Below the pieces are notes generated by a model. It saw only the letters and a list, made by a program, of their open reading frames with translations. It searched no databases and was not told the origin of the DNA. DNA of 64,000 bases from Parvularcula sp. BBD 1991-13 (GTDB lineage Bacteria > Pseudomonadota > Alphaproteobacteria > Caulobacterales > Parvularculaceae), in assembly GCA_001657385.1 (NCBI GenBank), contig LYSZ01000001.1, positions 186,001 to 250,000 of the forward strand, read 5' to 3'. Of the stretch, positions 27,611-37,410 are shown piece after piece (the first letter of the stretch is position 1; the number at the start of each line of letters is the position of its first letter). Made by a program: the position numbers and the translations under genes.

Positions 27611-29080
27611 ATGAGCGAAACAAGACATCTGCTGCAGGGAATGACGGGCGACTGGGAAGTGATCGTGGGCCTTGAGGTGCACGCGCAGGTCTCGTCCGTT
27701 TCGAAGCTGTTTTCCGGGGCGAGCGCCGAATACGGCGCCGGGCCGAACGAGAACGTGTCGCTGGTGGACGCGGCGATGCCGGGCATGCTGCCGGTGATCA
27801 ACAAATACTGCGTCGAGCAGGCGGTGCGCACCGGGCTCGGCCTCAACGCCAGGATCAATCTCTGGTCGCGCTTCGACCGCAAGAACTATTTCTACCCCGA
27901 CCTGCCGCAGGGCTATCAGATTTCCCAGTACAAGGACCCGATTGTCGGCGAGGGCGAAATCGAGGTGGAGGTGGACGCCGAGGAGACCATTACGGTCGGC
28001 ATCGAGCGGCTGCATCTGGAACAGGACGCGGGCAAGTCGATCCACGACCTGTCCCCGCGCGAGTCCCATGTCGACCTCAACCGCTCCGGCGTCGCGCTGA
28101 TGGAAATCGTCTCCAGGCCCGACATGCGCTCGGCGGACGAGGGCGCGGCCTATTTCTCCAAGCTGCGCACCATCGTTCGCTATCTCGGCACGTGCGACGG
28201 CAACATGGAGGAAGGCTCCATGCGCGCCGACGTCAACGTCTCCGTGCGCCGTCCGGGCGAGCCCCTCGGCACGCGGACGGAAACGAAAAACGTCAACTCC
28301 ATCCGCTACGTCAAGCAGGTGATCGAGTACGAAGCCCGCCGCCAGATCGAGATCCTCGAAGCCGGCGGCGAGATCGATCAGGAAACCCGCCTGTTCGACG
28401 TGAAATCCGGCGCGACCCGGACCATGCGCTCGAAGGAAGACGCCCACGATTACCGCTATTTCCCGGACCCGGACCTGTTGCCGCTGGAGCTTGACCCGGC
28501 CTGGGTCGAGGAGATCCGGGCGGGGCTGCCGGAACTGCCGGACGTCAAGAAACACCGTTTCATGGACGAGTACGGACTGTCGGCCTACGACGCGGCGGTG
28601 CTCGCCGCCGACAAGGCGAAGGCGGACTATTTCGAAGGGGTCGCCAAAGGCCGCGACGGCAAGCTCGCCGCCAACTGGGTGACGGGCGAGCTGTTCGGCG
28701 CGCTCAACAAGGACGGCGTCGATATCGGCGACAGCCCGATCGGCGCCGACCGTCTCGGCAAGCTGATCGATCTCATCAAGGACGGCACGATCTCCGGCAA
28801 GATCGCCAAGGACGTCTTCGCGCTCATGTTCGAGGGCGCGGAGGCCGGCGACCCGGCGGAAATCGTCGACAAACGCGGCCTGAAACAGGTGACCGATGCG
28901 GGCGCGATCGAAAAGATCGTCGACGAGATCATCGCCGCCAATCCGGACCAGGTCGAGCAGGTGAAGGAAAAGCCCAAGACCTTCGGCTGGTTCGTCGGCC
29001 AGGTGATGAAGGCGAGCCAGGGCAAGGCGAACCCCCAGGCGGTGAACGAAATCCTGAAACGCAAGCTGGGCGTGGAATGA
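27611..29080 (+). CDS. gatB: Asp/Glu-tRNA amidotransferase subunit B
   Basis: GatB phosphorylates the carboxylate on Glu-tRNA(Gln) or Asp-tRNA(Asn) and transfers ammonia delivered from GatA. The 489-residue sequence holds all family blocks: [32 protein letters not shown], the zinc/ATP region EDAGKS-like [41 protein letters not shown], and the C-terminal YqeY-type tail [19 protein letters not shown] 27611 has AGGA five bases upstream; other ATGs lie 6 bases upstream. It is four bases ahead of the cupin gene. Usually gatB directly follows gatA; here a hydrolase, a desaturase, a redox fusion and a secreted peptide are interposed. Confidence 0.97.
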   Translation: MSETRHLLQGMTGDWEVIVGLEVHAQVSSVSKLFSGASAEYGAGPNENVSLVDAAMPGMLPVINKYCVEQAVRTGLGLNARINLWSRFDRKNYFYPDLPQGYQISQYKDPIVGEGEIEVEVDAEETITVGIERLHLEQDAGKSIHDLSPRESHVDLNRSGVALMEIVSRPDMRSADEGAAYFSKLRTIVRYLGTCDGNMEEGSMRADVNVSVRRPGEPLGTRTETKNVNSIRYVKQVIEYEARRQIEILEAGGEIDQETRLFDVKSGATRTMRSKEDAHDYRYFPDPDLLPLELDPAWVEEIRAGLPELPDVKKHRFMDEYGLSAYDAAVLAADKAKADYFEGVAKGRDGKLAANWVTGELFGALNKDGVDIGDSPIGADRLGKLIDLIKDGTISGKIAKDVFALMFEGAEAGDPAEIVDKRGLKQVTDAGAIEKIVDEIIAANPDQVEQVKEKPKTFGWFVGQVMKASQGKANPQAVNEILKRKLGVE

Positions 29081-29084
29081 TCCG

Positions 29085-29600
29085 ATGACTGAACAGCCAG
29101 GCCATGTCCTGAAAGCCGGCGACCAGGACGCGCTCGCCTTTCGCTTCCGTCACCCGCTGGGCCGGGGCGGCTCGGAAATCGTCATGACCATGCTCGCCCG
29201 CGCGGCGGGCCTGACGCGGGTCGGCGTCAATCTCGCCCGCGTGCCGCCGGGCAAGGAAGCCTTTGTCTATCACCGCCACCACGCGGAAGAAGAGTGGGTC
29301 TACATCCTCGAAGGCGCGGCGCTGTCGGAGATCGACGGCGAGGCGCAGGCCGTCGGGCCGGGCGATTTCATCGCCTATCCCGCCGGCGTCGCCCATACGC
29401 TGAAAAACACGGGCGAAGGCGATCTTGTCTACCTCATGGGCGGCGAACAGACCGCGGTGGAGATCGCCGACTTCCCCCGTCACGGCAAACGCATTCTGCG
29501 CCGCGGCGATCATGCCGAGCTTGTCGATGCGGAGGCGTGCGAGGCGTTCGTTCCCGATCTCGAACCCGTCGGCAAGGGCCAGCGCGGTCGGCGTGGATGA
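29085..29600 (+). CDS. Cupin domain protein
   Basis: A 171-residue single-cupin protein. Cupin motif 1 is HRHHAEEEWVYILEGAALSEIDGE (His and Glu metal ligands) and motif 2 is VGPGDFIAYPAGVAHTLKNTG with the third His, so a metal site is intact. The GRGGSEIVMTMLARAAGLTRVGVN leader strand is typical of small cupins that act as sugar/amino-acid binding proteins or dioxygenase-like enzymes. It follows gatB after four bases and is very likely co-transcribed. The product and reaction are unknown. Confidence 0.85.
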   Translation: MTEQPGHVLKAGDQDALAFRFRHPLGRGGSEIVMTMLARAAGLTRVGVNLARVPPGKEAFVYHRHHAEEEWVYILEGAALSEIDGEAQAVGPGDFIAYPAGVAHTLKNTGEGDLVYLMGGEQTAVEIADFPRHGKRILRRGDHAELVDAEACEAFVPDLEPVGKGQRGRRG

Positions 29601-29663
29601 GCCTTTGTGAAGGCGGGTTCAGAATCTTTGCATGGACGTTTTCCCGCCGGGGGCGTAAGACGC

Positions 29664-29768
29664 TAGAACCAATTGCGTTCGATGCGATTGACAATTGGCT
29701 CTGGATTCTTAAGCGGAGCGTGTTGCGAACCGCAAAACCGGCAATCCGCTTTTGCGGCGACACGCTCC
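29664..29768 (+). repeat. Composite two-hairpin element, copy A
   Basis: The element begins TAGAACC. Hairpin 1 pairs AGAACCAATTG (29665-29675) with CAATTGGCTCT (29692-29702) around a 16-base loop, with one A/C mismatch at the fourth position. The linker GGATTCTTAAGC follows. Hairpin 2 pairs GGAGCGTGT (29715-29723) with ACACGCTCC (29760-29768), and inside it CCGCAAAA with TTTTGCGG (29730-29737, 29750-29757) and CGG with CCG around CAAT. It lies between the cupin and cysteine synthase genes, ending 27 bases before the ATG. A second copy with different stems is on the minus strand at 11874-11993. Confidence 0.65.
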
Positions 29769-29795
29769 AGGCAGTCCCGCAACCTGGGAGTTATC

Positions 29796-30833
29796 ATGAA
29801 ACACGACTCCATTCTGGGCGCCGTCGGCAATACGCCGGTGATCCGCATCAATCGCCTGGCGCCGGACGGGATCAATCTTTACGTGAAGTTCGAGGCGTTC
29901 AACCCGCTCGGATCGGTCAAGGACCGGCTCGCCCTCGGCGTGATCGAGGCGGCGGAAAAGACCGGCGCGCTGAAGCCCGGCCAGACGGTGATCGAGGCGA
30001 CGAGCGGCAACACCGGCATCGGCCTCGCCATGGTCTGCGCGGCGAAGGGCTATCCGCTGGTGGTGACCATGGCGGAGACGTTTTCGCTGGAGCGCCGCCG
30101 GCTGATGCGGTTTCTCGGCGCGCGGGTGATCCTGACCCCGAAGGAGGAGAAGGGCACCGGCATGGTGGAGAAGGCCAGGGAACTCGCCGCCGCCCATGGC
30201 TGGTTCCTGACCCGCCAGTTTGAGAACGACGCCAATCCGGACATGCATGAGCGCACGACGGGCCGCGAGATCGTGGACGCCTTCAAGGGCGAGACGCTCG
30301 ATTACTGGGTGACCGGCTTCGGCACCGGCGGCACGCTGACCGGCGTCTCCCGCGTTCTCAAGCGGGAAAGCCCGGACACGAAAATCGTGGTCTGCGAGCC
30401 GCCGGAAGCGCCGATGATTGCGTCCGGCGTTCCGCAGGAGCGCAACGCGGACGGCGGTCCGGCGACGTCGCACCCGGCCTGGAAACCGCACCCGATCCAG
30501 GGCTGGAGCCCGGATTTCATCCCGAAAATCGCCTCCGAGGCGATCGACGCCGGGGTCATTCACAAAATCGTCGAGACGCCGGCCGCCGACGGCATGGCGT
30601 GGGCGCGCGCGCTGGCCCGCAAGGAAGGGATTTTCACCGGCGTATCGGGCGGGTCCACCTTCGCCGGGGCGATGCAGATCGCCGAAGCGGCGCCGACGGG
30701 GTCGACGATCCTCTGTATGCTGCCCGACACCGGCGAGCGGTATCTTTCAACGCCGCTGTTCGGCGACGTCGCCACGGAGATGACGGAAGAAGAGATCGAG
30801 ATTTCCCGCTCCACGCCAGGATATCAGCTCTGA
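29796..30833 (+). CDS. cysK: Cysteine synthase family PLP enzyme
   Basis: A 345-residue fold-type II pyridoxal-phosphate enzyme that should make cysteine from O-acetylserine (or a related beta-replacement substrate) and sulfide. Lys42 in NPLGSVKDRLA binds PLP, EATSGNTGIG is the substrate loop, and GFGTGGTLTGVSR binds the cofactor phosphate. It is longer than the usual about 310 residues because of an insertion around GVPQERNADGGPATSHPAWKP ahead of the conserved HPIQGWSPDFIPK, a variant seen in some proteobacteria. GGGAG lies five bases before ATG 29796. Downstream motif GVSGGSTFAGAMQIA and LPDTGERYLSTPLF are normal. The synthase role is likely, though a cystathionine beta-synthase-like or other role cannot be excluded. 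Confidence 0.92.
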   Translation: MKHDSILGAVGNTPVIRINRLAPDGINLYVKFEAFNPLGSVKDRLALGVIEAAEKTGALKPGQTVIEATSGNTGIGLAMVCAAKGYPLVVTMAETFSLERRRLMRFLGARVILTPKEEKGTGMVEKARELAAAHGWFLTRQFENDANPDMHERTTGREIVDAFKGETLDYWVTGFGTGGTLTGVSRVLKRESPDTKIVVCEPPEAPMIASGVPQERNADGGPATSHPAWKPHPIQGWSPDFIPKIASEAIDAGVIHKIVETPAADGMAWARALARKEGIFTGVSGGSTFAGAMQIAEAAPTGSTILCMLPDTGERYLSTPLFGDVATEMTEEEIEISRSTPGYQL

Positions 30834-30892
30834 AGGACCGGCGCGGGGCCTACGCGATTGTGATCGCGCGCACGGACGCGCGGCTGTCGCGG

Positions 30893-31030
30893 ATGGTGTA
30901 TGGTATTGTGGCGTCGGTCTTGTGCGTATTGTTCTTAAGCGGGGCCGGTCCGGGATGCGCGGCCGGGCCAGCGTTTCAGATCGACAACCGCTTCAATGAC
31001 GGGCGTCGGGGGCAGGGAGCAGACAGATGA
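30893..31030 (+). CDS. Possible small exported peptide upstream of the DUF6491 gene
   Basis: A 45-codon frame starts MVYGIVASVLCVLFLSGAG, giving a good signal-peptide core and a lipobox-like SGAGPGC, and ends in an ATGA overlap with the next gene's start. The overlap suggests coupling, but there is no strong ribosome site and the peptide is short. It could be a leader peptide or chance. Confidence 0.25.
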   Translation: MVYGIVASVLCVLFLSGAGPGCAAGPAFQIDNRFNDGRRGQGADR

Positions 31031-31473
31031 ACTTTCCGAAAACTTATGCGGCCATGGGCCTGGCCCTGGCGACTGCGGGCGCGCTCGCGGCCTGTGCGTC
31101 GGTCGAACGCCCGGAGATCACGCCGGAAGCCGAGGCCCGGCTCGACGACTTCGAGCGCACGGGCGAGATGCGCAATTGCCTGAGCCTGACCGCCATCGAC
31201 CGGATCGAGCCGCTGGACGAGCGGCACTTTCTGGTGCGGGTCGGCCTCAACGATTACTACCTCAACGAAATCCCCGGCCGGTGCAGCGGCGCGGGGCGGT
31301 TCAACAACCGCATCCAGTACGTCACGAGCCTTGCGCAGCTCTGCCGCAACGAGATCATCACCATCGTTGACAACGCCACCGGCTTCATCGCCGGTTCGTG
31401 CGGCCTCGGCGCATTCGAGCGGCTGGTGGAGAAGCCGGAGGATGAAGAAACCGAAGACGCCGCGGAAAGCTGA
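31027..31473 (+). CDS. DUF6491-family lipoprotein
   Basis: A 148-residue lipoprotein with a leader ending LAAC (Cys23). The mature part carries the pattern of the DUF6491 family: an early Cys in RNCLSLTAIDRIEPLDERHFLVRV, then NDYYLNEIPGRCSGAGRFNNRIQY and LAQLCRNEIITIV. The spaced Cys residues probably form disulfides in the periplasm. The function of the family is unknown. A GGGAG ribosome site precedes ATG 31027. An acidic tail (EKPEDEETEDAAES) ends the protein. Confidence 0.85.
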   Translation: MNFPKTYAAMGLALATAGALAACASVERPEITPEAEARLDDFERTGEMRNCLSLTAIDRIEPLDERHFLVRVGLNDYYLNEIPGRCSGAGRFNNRIQYVTSLAQLCRNEIITIVDNATGFIAGSCGLGAFERLVEKPEDEETEDAAES

Positions 31474-31622
31474 GCCGGCGGCTCCTTGCAGACGTTCCTT
31501 GAGACGGCGCCCCGGCCGGGCCGCGCGGGCCGGCGCTTGACGGCGCACTCAGTCGCACCCATGTTCTGTGTCCGCCGACTTTATCCTTGTACGGTTTTTT
31601 TAATGTTATCGCGAGGCGCTTT

Positions 31623-32309
31623 ATGATCGATCTTTATTTCTGGCCGACGCCGAACGGCTTCAAGGTCTCCATCATGCTGGAGGAGCTGGGCGTTCCGTAC
31701 AAGGTCAATTTCGTCAATATCATGAAAGGCGACCAGTTCGAGGAAGCCTTCCTCAAGATCGCGCCGAACAACCGCATGCCCGCGATTGTCGATCATGACG
31801 GTCCCGGCGGCGAGCCCGTGTCGGTTTTCGAATCCGGCGCGATCCTTCAGTATCTCGGCCGCAAATACGACCGGTTCTATCCGCGTGACGAACGCGTGCG
31901 CATCGCCGTGGAGGAATGGCTGTTCTGGCAGATGGGCGGGCTCGGCCCCATGGCCGGGCAGGCGCACCATTTCGTGCGATACGCGCCGGAGAAAATCCAG
32001 TACGCCATGGATCGCTACGTCAACGAGTGCAAACGCCTTTACGGCGTTCTCGACCGCCGGCTGGAGGGGCGCGATTACCTTGCCGGCGATTACTCCATTG
32101 CCGACATGGCGTCGTTCGGCTGGGTCGCATCGCATGAGTGGCATATGATCAGCCTTGACGACTTCCCGAACGTCAAGGCGTGGCGTGAACGCGTCGGCGC
32201 GCGCGAGGCGGTCGAGCGCGGGCTCGCCCTCGGCGCCGAGGAGCGCGCCGCCACCCGCGCTCTGGCCGAAGACGAGGAAGCGAAGAAAAACCTGTTCGGC
32301 CAGCGATAA
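31623..32309 (+). CDS. Glutathione S-transferase family protein (YfcG/YghU type)
   Basis: A 228-residue GST. The thioredoxin-fold N-terminal half shows the glutathione-binding TPNGFKVSIMLEELGVPYKV start, NNRMPAIVDHDG with cis-Pro, and the ESGAILQYLGRKY glutathione carboxylate site. The helical half ends SIADMASFGWVASHEWHMISLDDFPNVKAWRERV, which is characteristic of the Nu-class (YfcG, YghU) disulfide reductases acting on glutathione-bonded substrates. GAGG lies seven bases before ATG 31623. The gene stands alone; the C-terminal tail of about 20 residues is charged. Subclass assignment is by resemblance. Confidence 0.9.
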   Translation: MIDLYFWPTPNGFKVSIMLEELGVPYKVNFVNIMKGDQFEEAFLKIAPNNRMPAIVDHDGPGGEPVSVFESGAILQYLGRKYDRFYPRDERVRIAVEEWLFWQMGGLGPMAGQAHHFVRYAPEKIQYAMDRYVNECKRLYGVLDRRLEGRDYLAGDYSIADMASFGWVASHEWHMISLDDFPNVKAWRERVGAREAVERGLALGAEERAATRALAEDEEAKKNLFGQR

Positions 32310-32321
32310 CCGCCGGCATGA

Positions 32322-32360
32322 CGTCCTCGATGATCGTCCTCGATAATCGTCTTCCGGTGA
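32322..32360. repeat. Tandem repeat, 13-base units
   Basis: Two near-identical 13-base units (CGTCCTCGATGAT, CGTCCTCGATAAT) and a diverged third (CGTCTTCCGGTGA) follow the GST stop codon directly. Confidence 0.65.
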
Positions 32361-32436
32361 AGGTTCCAATTTAACGGACTGGGGGCGGGGCCGGCGCCGC
32401 TCACGGATATCCCGCGCCCCCCGGCTAAAAATCTTT

Positions 32437-32452
32437 ACACTGATTACAGTGT
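32437..32452. promoter_or_regulatory. Palindromic operator-like site
   Basis: ACACTG-ATTA-CAGTGT is a perfect 6-base inverted repeat with a 4-base spacer, inside an AT-rich stretch in the 276-base gap before the Sel1-like gene. About 45 bases on, TTAA-N7-TTAG at 32496-32510 matches seven of eight positions of the CtrA consensus, and TTAACCATG occurs on the minus strand at about 32530-32538. Confidence 0.35.
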
Positions 32453-32585
32453 TAACAAACCCTGAAAAATCGGTAAACAAATTGATAATCGCCAATTAAC
32501 CTGATTTTAGGGCGCAGCCTTTCAATCTTGTCATGGTTAATCGCCGCATCCGGGCGAGACAGAAGGGACAGGAAGGGGCTGTATC

Positions 32586-32873
32586 ATGACCATTTCGATG
32601 CAGGCGGAGGCGCTGATCGGAGCGGAGGCGGTCCTGAGCGGGGAAGACATGTACCGCTTGGGGCTCGAAGCATCGACCGGCGACGCACACGGAACATTTG
32701 ACCTCGTCACCGCGCACAAGTGGTTCAACCTGGCGGCGATGCAGGGCAATCTGGAGGCGCGCGCCTACCGCGCGGAGCTTTCCAAGGAAATGACGGGTGA
32801 GGAAATCGCCGAGGCCCAGCGCCAGGCGCGGGCCTATCTCGCCACGCACCGCCAGAAAACGCTGAACGCCTGA
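32586..32873 (+). CDS. Sel1-repeat-like small protein
   Basis: A 95-residue soluble protein with one Sel1-type helical repeat: EDMYRLGLEASTG, then DLVTAHKWFNLAAMQGNLEARAYRAELSKEMT. This is the TPR-like alpha/alpha repeat that mediates protein contacts. Similar one-repeat proteins are widespread in Alphaproteobacteria, without known function. GGAAGGGG is upstream of the ATG. The flanking promoter region is AT-rich with possible CtrA elements, so it may be cell-cycle controlled (inferred). Confidence 0.75.
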   Translation: MTISMQAEALIGAEAVLSGEDMYRLGLEASTGDAHGTFDLVTAHKWFNLAAMQGNLEARAYRAELSKEMTGEEIAEAQRQARAYLATHRQKTLNA

Positions 32874-33032
32874 GCGGTTCCGGCGCGAGACCGGATCTTG
32901 CGCGAGCCCGGGCCGGCGCCGCCGCGCCGCGTTCGAGGGCGTTCTAGGGGGTGGAATGCCGGCTGCGGCCCGGATTGACCGGCCGTCGGATGGTCTCGTC
33001 GGCCATCTGTTCTTGTCAGATATCTTTTCCCG

Positions 33033-33554
33033 TCAGATGTCCTGGCCGTCTCCGCCGCCAGAACCGCTGGCGGAACCGCCGCCAAGGCTTTCCCCTGCGC
33101 GCGGGGACGGCGACAGCGCCGACAGGGCCGTCCGGCGGAAGCGTTCTTTCTGATGCTCGGCGAGATTGTTGAAAGCCGGCGTCTTGACGTTTCTGAGGAC
33201 CAGGCGCTGATCCGGCGTCATCGACCGGTAGAACCGGCGCCGCGCCGCGCGAAACGCCTCGCGGTCCTCCGGCGACAGGGAGCGATAATACCGGGCGGTT
33301 TCGGCCTCGATCCGGCGCGTCTGCGACAGCCGCAGGTCGTTTTCAAAAAAATCCGCGGCGATCCGGTCGGCGAGCCGCATTTCCCCGGCTTCGAGGGTCG
33401 GCAGGCCGCGCCGGTCGAGCGCGGCGTTCTCCGGGGCGATCGCGCCCCGCCCTCGTGGGGCGCTCGTTTCCTGAGCCGCCGCGTCCGGGACGAGGCCGGC
33501 GGCCGACAGGGCGCCCGCCGCCATTGCGCTGAAAAACAAGGACTTGCGCATCAT
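33033..33554 (-). CDS. Secreted protein of unknown function
   Basis: A 173-residue protein with a signal peptide (residues 1-28, ending DAAAQE; GGGAAT before the ATG pair at 33554/33551). The middle part (about 50-145) is helical and strongly basic/acidic, with ETARYYRSLSPEDREAFRAARRRFYRSMTPDQRLVLRN, which has two similar YxRSLSPEDR/FYRSMTPDQR units suggesting an internal duplication. The tail is Gly/Ser-rich. I do not recognise a family; it may be a periplasmic helical chaperone-like or structural protein. Confidence 0.7.
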   Translation of the reverse strand: MMRKSLFFSAMAAGALSAAGLVPDAAAQETSAPRGRGAIAPENAALDRRGLPTLEAGEMRLADRIAADFFENDLRLSQTRRIEAETARYYRSLSPEDREAFRAARRRFYRSMTPDQRLVLRNVKTPAFNNLAEHQKERFRRTALSALSPSPRAGESLGGGSASGSGGGDGQDI

Positions 33555-33790
33555 TATTCCCCTATCTTGGACAGGGCACGCTACCGCCTTGCGGTTTCAG
33601 TCAGTTGAAAACGATGGGCGCAATTGTCTCCAACCCCGTTAAGGCCCGGCGGCGCGGTTTCCCTCGCGCCTTGAAAATGCGCCGTCCGGCCTTGCCAAGC
33701 CGCGCCCGTTGGCTTAGACGACCGCTTTTCGACAGGCGACGCCAAGGACGATGTCCTCAAGGTCGGCGCTGAAACGCATAAAGGTGTCCC

Positions 33791-33973
33791 ATGGCCGTTC
33801 CAAAGAGGAAAGTCACGTCCGCCAAGCGCGGCATGCGCCGCAGCCACGACAAGCTGGCGGGCGAGACGTATATCGAAGACAAGGACTCCGGCGAACTCCG
33901 CCGTCCGCACCATATCGACCTGAAAACCGGCAAATATCGCGGTCGTCAGGTGCTTGAGCCCCAGGACGACTAG
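33791..33973 (+). CDS. rpmF: 50S ribosomal protein L32
   Basis: The 60-residue sequence [19 protein letters not shown] is the conserved start of bacterial L32 (non-zinc form: no CxxC pairs), ending in the RGRQVLEP motif. It binds the large ribosomal subunit near the peptidyl transferase centre. AAGGTG precedes the ATG. It is followed by a hairpin with CTTT. Confidence 0.98.
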   Translation: MAVPKRKVTSAKRGMRRSHDKLAGETYIEDKDSGELRRPHHIDLKTGKYRGRQVLEPQDD

Positions 33974-33974
33974 A

Positions 33975-33997
33975 ACCGGCGGCCCTTCGGGCCCGGT
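33975..33997 (+). terminator. Hairpin terminator after rpmF
   Basis: ACCG and GGCCC pair with GGGCC and CGGT around a TTC loop, followed by CTTTG, starting right after the rpmF stop codon. Confidence 0.5.
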
Positions 33998-34003
33998 CTT
34001 TGA

Positions 34004-35513
<1,510 letters not shown>

Positions 35514-35554
35514 TTAGGATTCTGTTAGGCGTTCGGCCATGATTCGGACGCCCG

Positions 35555-35890
35555 ATGCTGAACGCTCGCTTTCTTGTGGAGATCGTCTTTCCCGCGCTCG
35601 TCCTGTGCTGGACGGCGGTTCTCGTCTACAGCGCGGTGGCGGGCTCGACAGGCTATCGCGCGCTTTCCTCGCTCGAGGCGGCGGTGGAGGAAAAGACCGG
35701 CGAGGTCGACGCCCTCAAGGCCCGCCGCGCCGCGCTGGAAAAGCGCGCGGACCTTCTGAACTCCGGCTCCCTCGACCCGGACATGGTGGATGAGCGCATC
35801 CGCGCCGTGCTTGGCTACAGCCGCGAGGGCGACGTGGTCATCCCGCGGCGCGAGGCGGAGACGCTGCTGCGCGCGGCGCCGTCCGACTGA
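35555..35890 (+). CDS. ftsB: FtsB/DivIC-family cell division protein
   Basis: A 111-residue single-pass protein of the septum-initiator family. The membrane segment is at residues 7-30 (LVEIVFPALVLCWTAVLVYSAVAG), followed by a coiled coil (about 37-70; SLEAAVEEKTGEVDALKARRAALEKRADLL) and the conserved NSGSLDPDMVDERIRAVLGY end. FtsB bridges FtsL and FtsQ in the divisome. The location between eno and pdhA is a conserved alphaproteobacterial arrangement. The CtrA-like site just upstream suggests cell-cycle control. Confidence 0.9.
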   Translation: MLNARFLVEIVFPALVLCWTAVLVYSAVAGSTGYRALSSLEAAVEEKTGEVDALKARRAALEKRADLLNSGSLDPDMVDERIRAVLGYSREGDVVIPRREAETLLRAAPSD

Positions 35891-36081
35891 AGCCCCCCGG
35901 AGCGGGCCGCAGCGCCCTTCGGCGCGCGCGCCTTTATGCGTTTAGGCCGCCCGCCCTCGGTCGGCGCCGGGCGCTGATGTCTTCGCGCCTGATCCTAAAG
36001 CGTTGAACTTCAGTCCTGATCCCCGCTTGCTCCGGTCGGGCCGGCGGCGTATGACTGCGCCCGTCATCAAGGAGAAGCCCT

Positions 36082-37071
36082 ATGCCCGCCGACAGCGCCT
36101 CGTCGAACCTCAGCGCCACCAAGGACGAACTGCTTGCGTACTACCGCAACATGCTGCTCATCCGCCGGTTCGAGGAGCGCGCGGGACAGCTTTACGGCAT
36201 GGGGCATATCGGCGGGTTCTGCCACCTCTATATCGGTCAGGAAGCGGTCGTCGTCGGCATGGAGGCGGTGAAGCAGGAAGGCGACCAGACCATCACCGGC
36301 TATCGCGACCACGGCCACATGCTCGCCTGCGGCATGGACCCGAAAGGCGTCATGGCCGAGCTGACCGGCCGGCAGGGGGGCTACTCCAAGGGCAAGGGCG
36401 GCTCCATGCACATGTTCTCCAAGGAAAAGGAATTCTACGGCGGCCACGGTATTGTCGGCGCCCAGGCGCCGCTCGGCGTCGGCCTCGCCTTCGCCAACCG
36501 CTACCGCGACGAGCCGAAGGTGAGCCTGACCTATTTCGGCGACGGCGCGGCCAACCAGGGCCAGATCTTCGAGGCGATGAACATGGCCCAGCTCTGGAAG
36601 CTGCCGGTGGTGTTCATCATCGAGAACAACCAGTACGCCATGGGGACGAGCGTGAAGCGCTCCCACTCCGAAACTCATCTTTACCGCCGCGGCGCGTCCT
36701 TCGGCATTCCGGGTGCGGAGGTCGACGGCATGGACGTTCTCGCCGTTCGCGAGGCGGGCCGCGACGCGGTCGAACACGCTCGCGCCGGCGACGGCCCGTT
36801 CGTCCTGGAGATGAAGACCTACCGCTATCGCGGCCACTCCATGTCGGACCCTGCGAAGTACCGCACTCGGGAGGAGGTCGACGACGTCCGCGAGCACAAC
36901 GACCCGATCAAGCGCTGCGAAAAGCGCATCTTCGACCAGGGGTATGCGGAGGAAAGCGCCCTGAAGGACATCGACAAGGAAATCAAGGCGATCGTCAAGG
37001 ACGCCGCGGATTTCGCCCTGGAAAGCCCGGAACCGGCGCCGGCGGAGCTTTTCGAGGACGTGTTCGCCTGA
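36082..37071 (+). CDS. pdhA: Pyruvate dehydrogenase E1 component, alpha subunit
   Basis: This 329-residue subunit, with a beta subunit, decarboxylates pyruvate using thiamine diphosphate and feeds acetyl groups to E2. Visible features are the N-terminal LLIRRFEERAGQLYGMG, IGQEAVVVG, GYRDHGHMLA, the thiamine-diphosphate motif GDGAANQGQIFEAMNMA with IIENN, and the phosphorylation-loop-like YRYRGHSMSDPAKYRT. AAGGAG precedes the ATG. The beta subunit gene (pdhB) usually follows at once; here tad-type genes follow after a long spacer, so pdhB must be elsewhere or the block is broken. Confidence 0.96.
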   Translation: MPADSASSNLSATKDELLAYYRNMLLIRRFEERAGQLYGMGHIGGFCHLYIGQEAVVVGMEAVKQEGDQTITGYRDHGHMLACGMDPKGVMAELTGRQGGYSKGKGGSMHMFSKEKEFYGGHGIVGAQAPLGVGLAFANRYRDEPKVSLTYFGDGAANQGQIFEAMNMAQLWKLPVVFIIENNQYAMGTSVKRSHSETHLYRRGASFGIPGAEVDGMDVLAVREAGRDAVEHARAGDGPFVLEMKTYRYRGHSMSDPAKYRTREEVDDVREHNDPIKRCEKRIFDQGYAEESALKDIDKEIKAIVKDAADFALESPEPAPAELFEDVFA

Positions 37072-37410
37072 CGCCACGCTCGGCGCGCCGCTCTCGGAAC
37101 TGGTTCGGGAACCGGCGTGGGAACCGGTTGGGGCAGTCCGCCTTTCGCGGCGCCGACGCGTTGTTGCGTTAGTCCTTATTTATAAAATTATTGAAAATTT
37201 TCATTTTCATTTTCCATATCGCCATGGGGCGATAACCATGTCTTTTCGGCAATAAACCGCGAGGGCCCTGTCCGCGCTGGCCAATTCGGCCCGGCGACGC
37301 CCGCGCGCGGCGTATGAATTAACCAGTCTTCCTTACACCGCATTAATGACAAGAGCTTTAAAGTGCCCGCCGGCTCGGGGAATGGGCCCGTAGAGATTCG
37401 GTTTGGCGTT
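37072..37410 (+). promoter_or_regulatory. Long leader region of the tad-type genes with palindromes
   Basis: This 339-base gap holds no gene. It starts with a GC repeat (GGGAACCGG-type units at about 37104-37130), then an AT-rich core with TGAAAATTTTCA at 37192-37203 followed by ATTTTC repeats, and a perfect 7-base hairpin TATCGCC-ATGG-GGCGATA at 37217-37234. These look like regulatory elements for the TadG gene at 37411. Confidence 0.4.
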
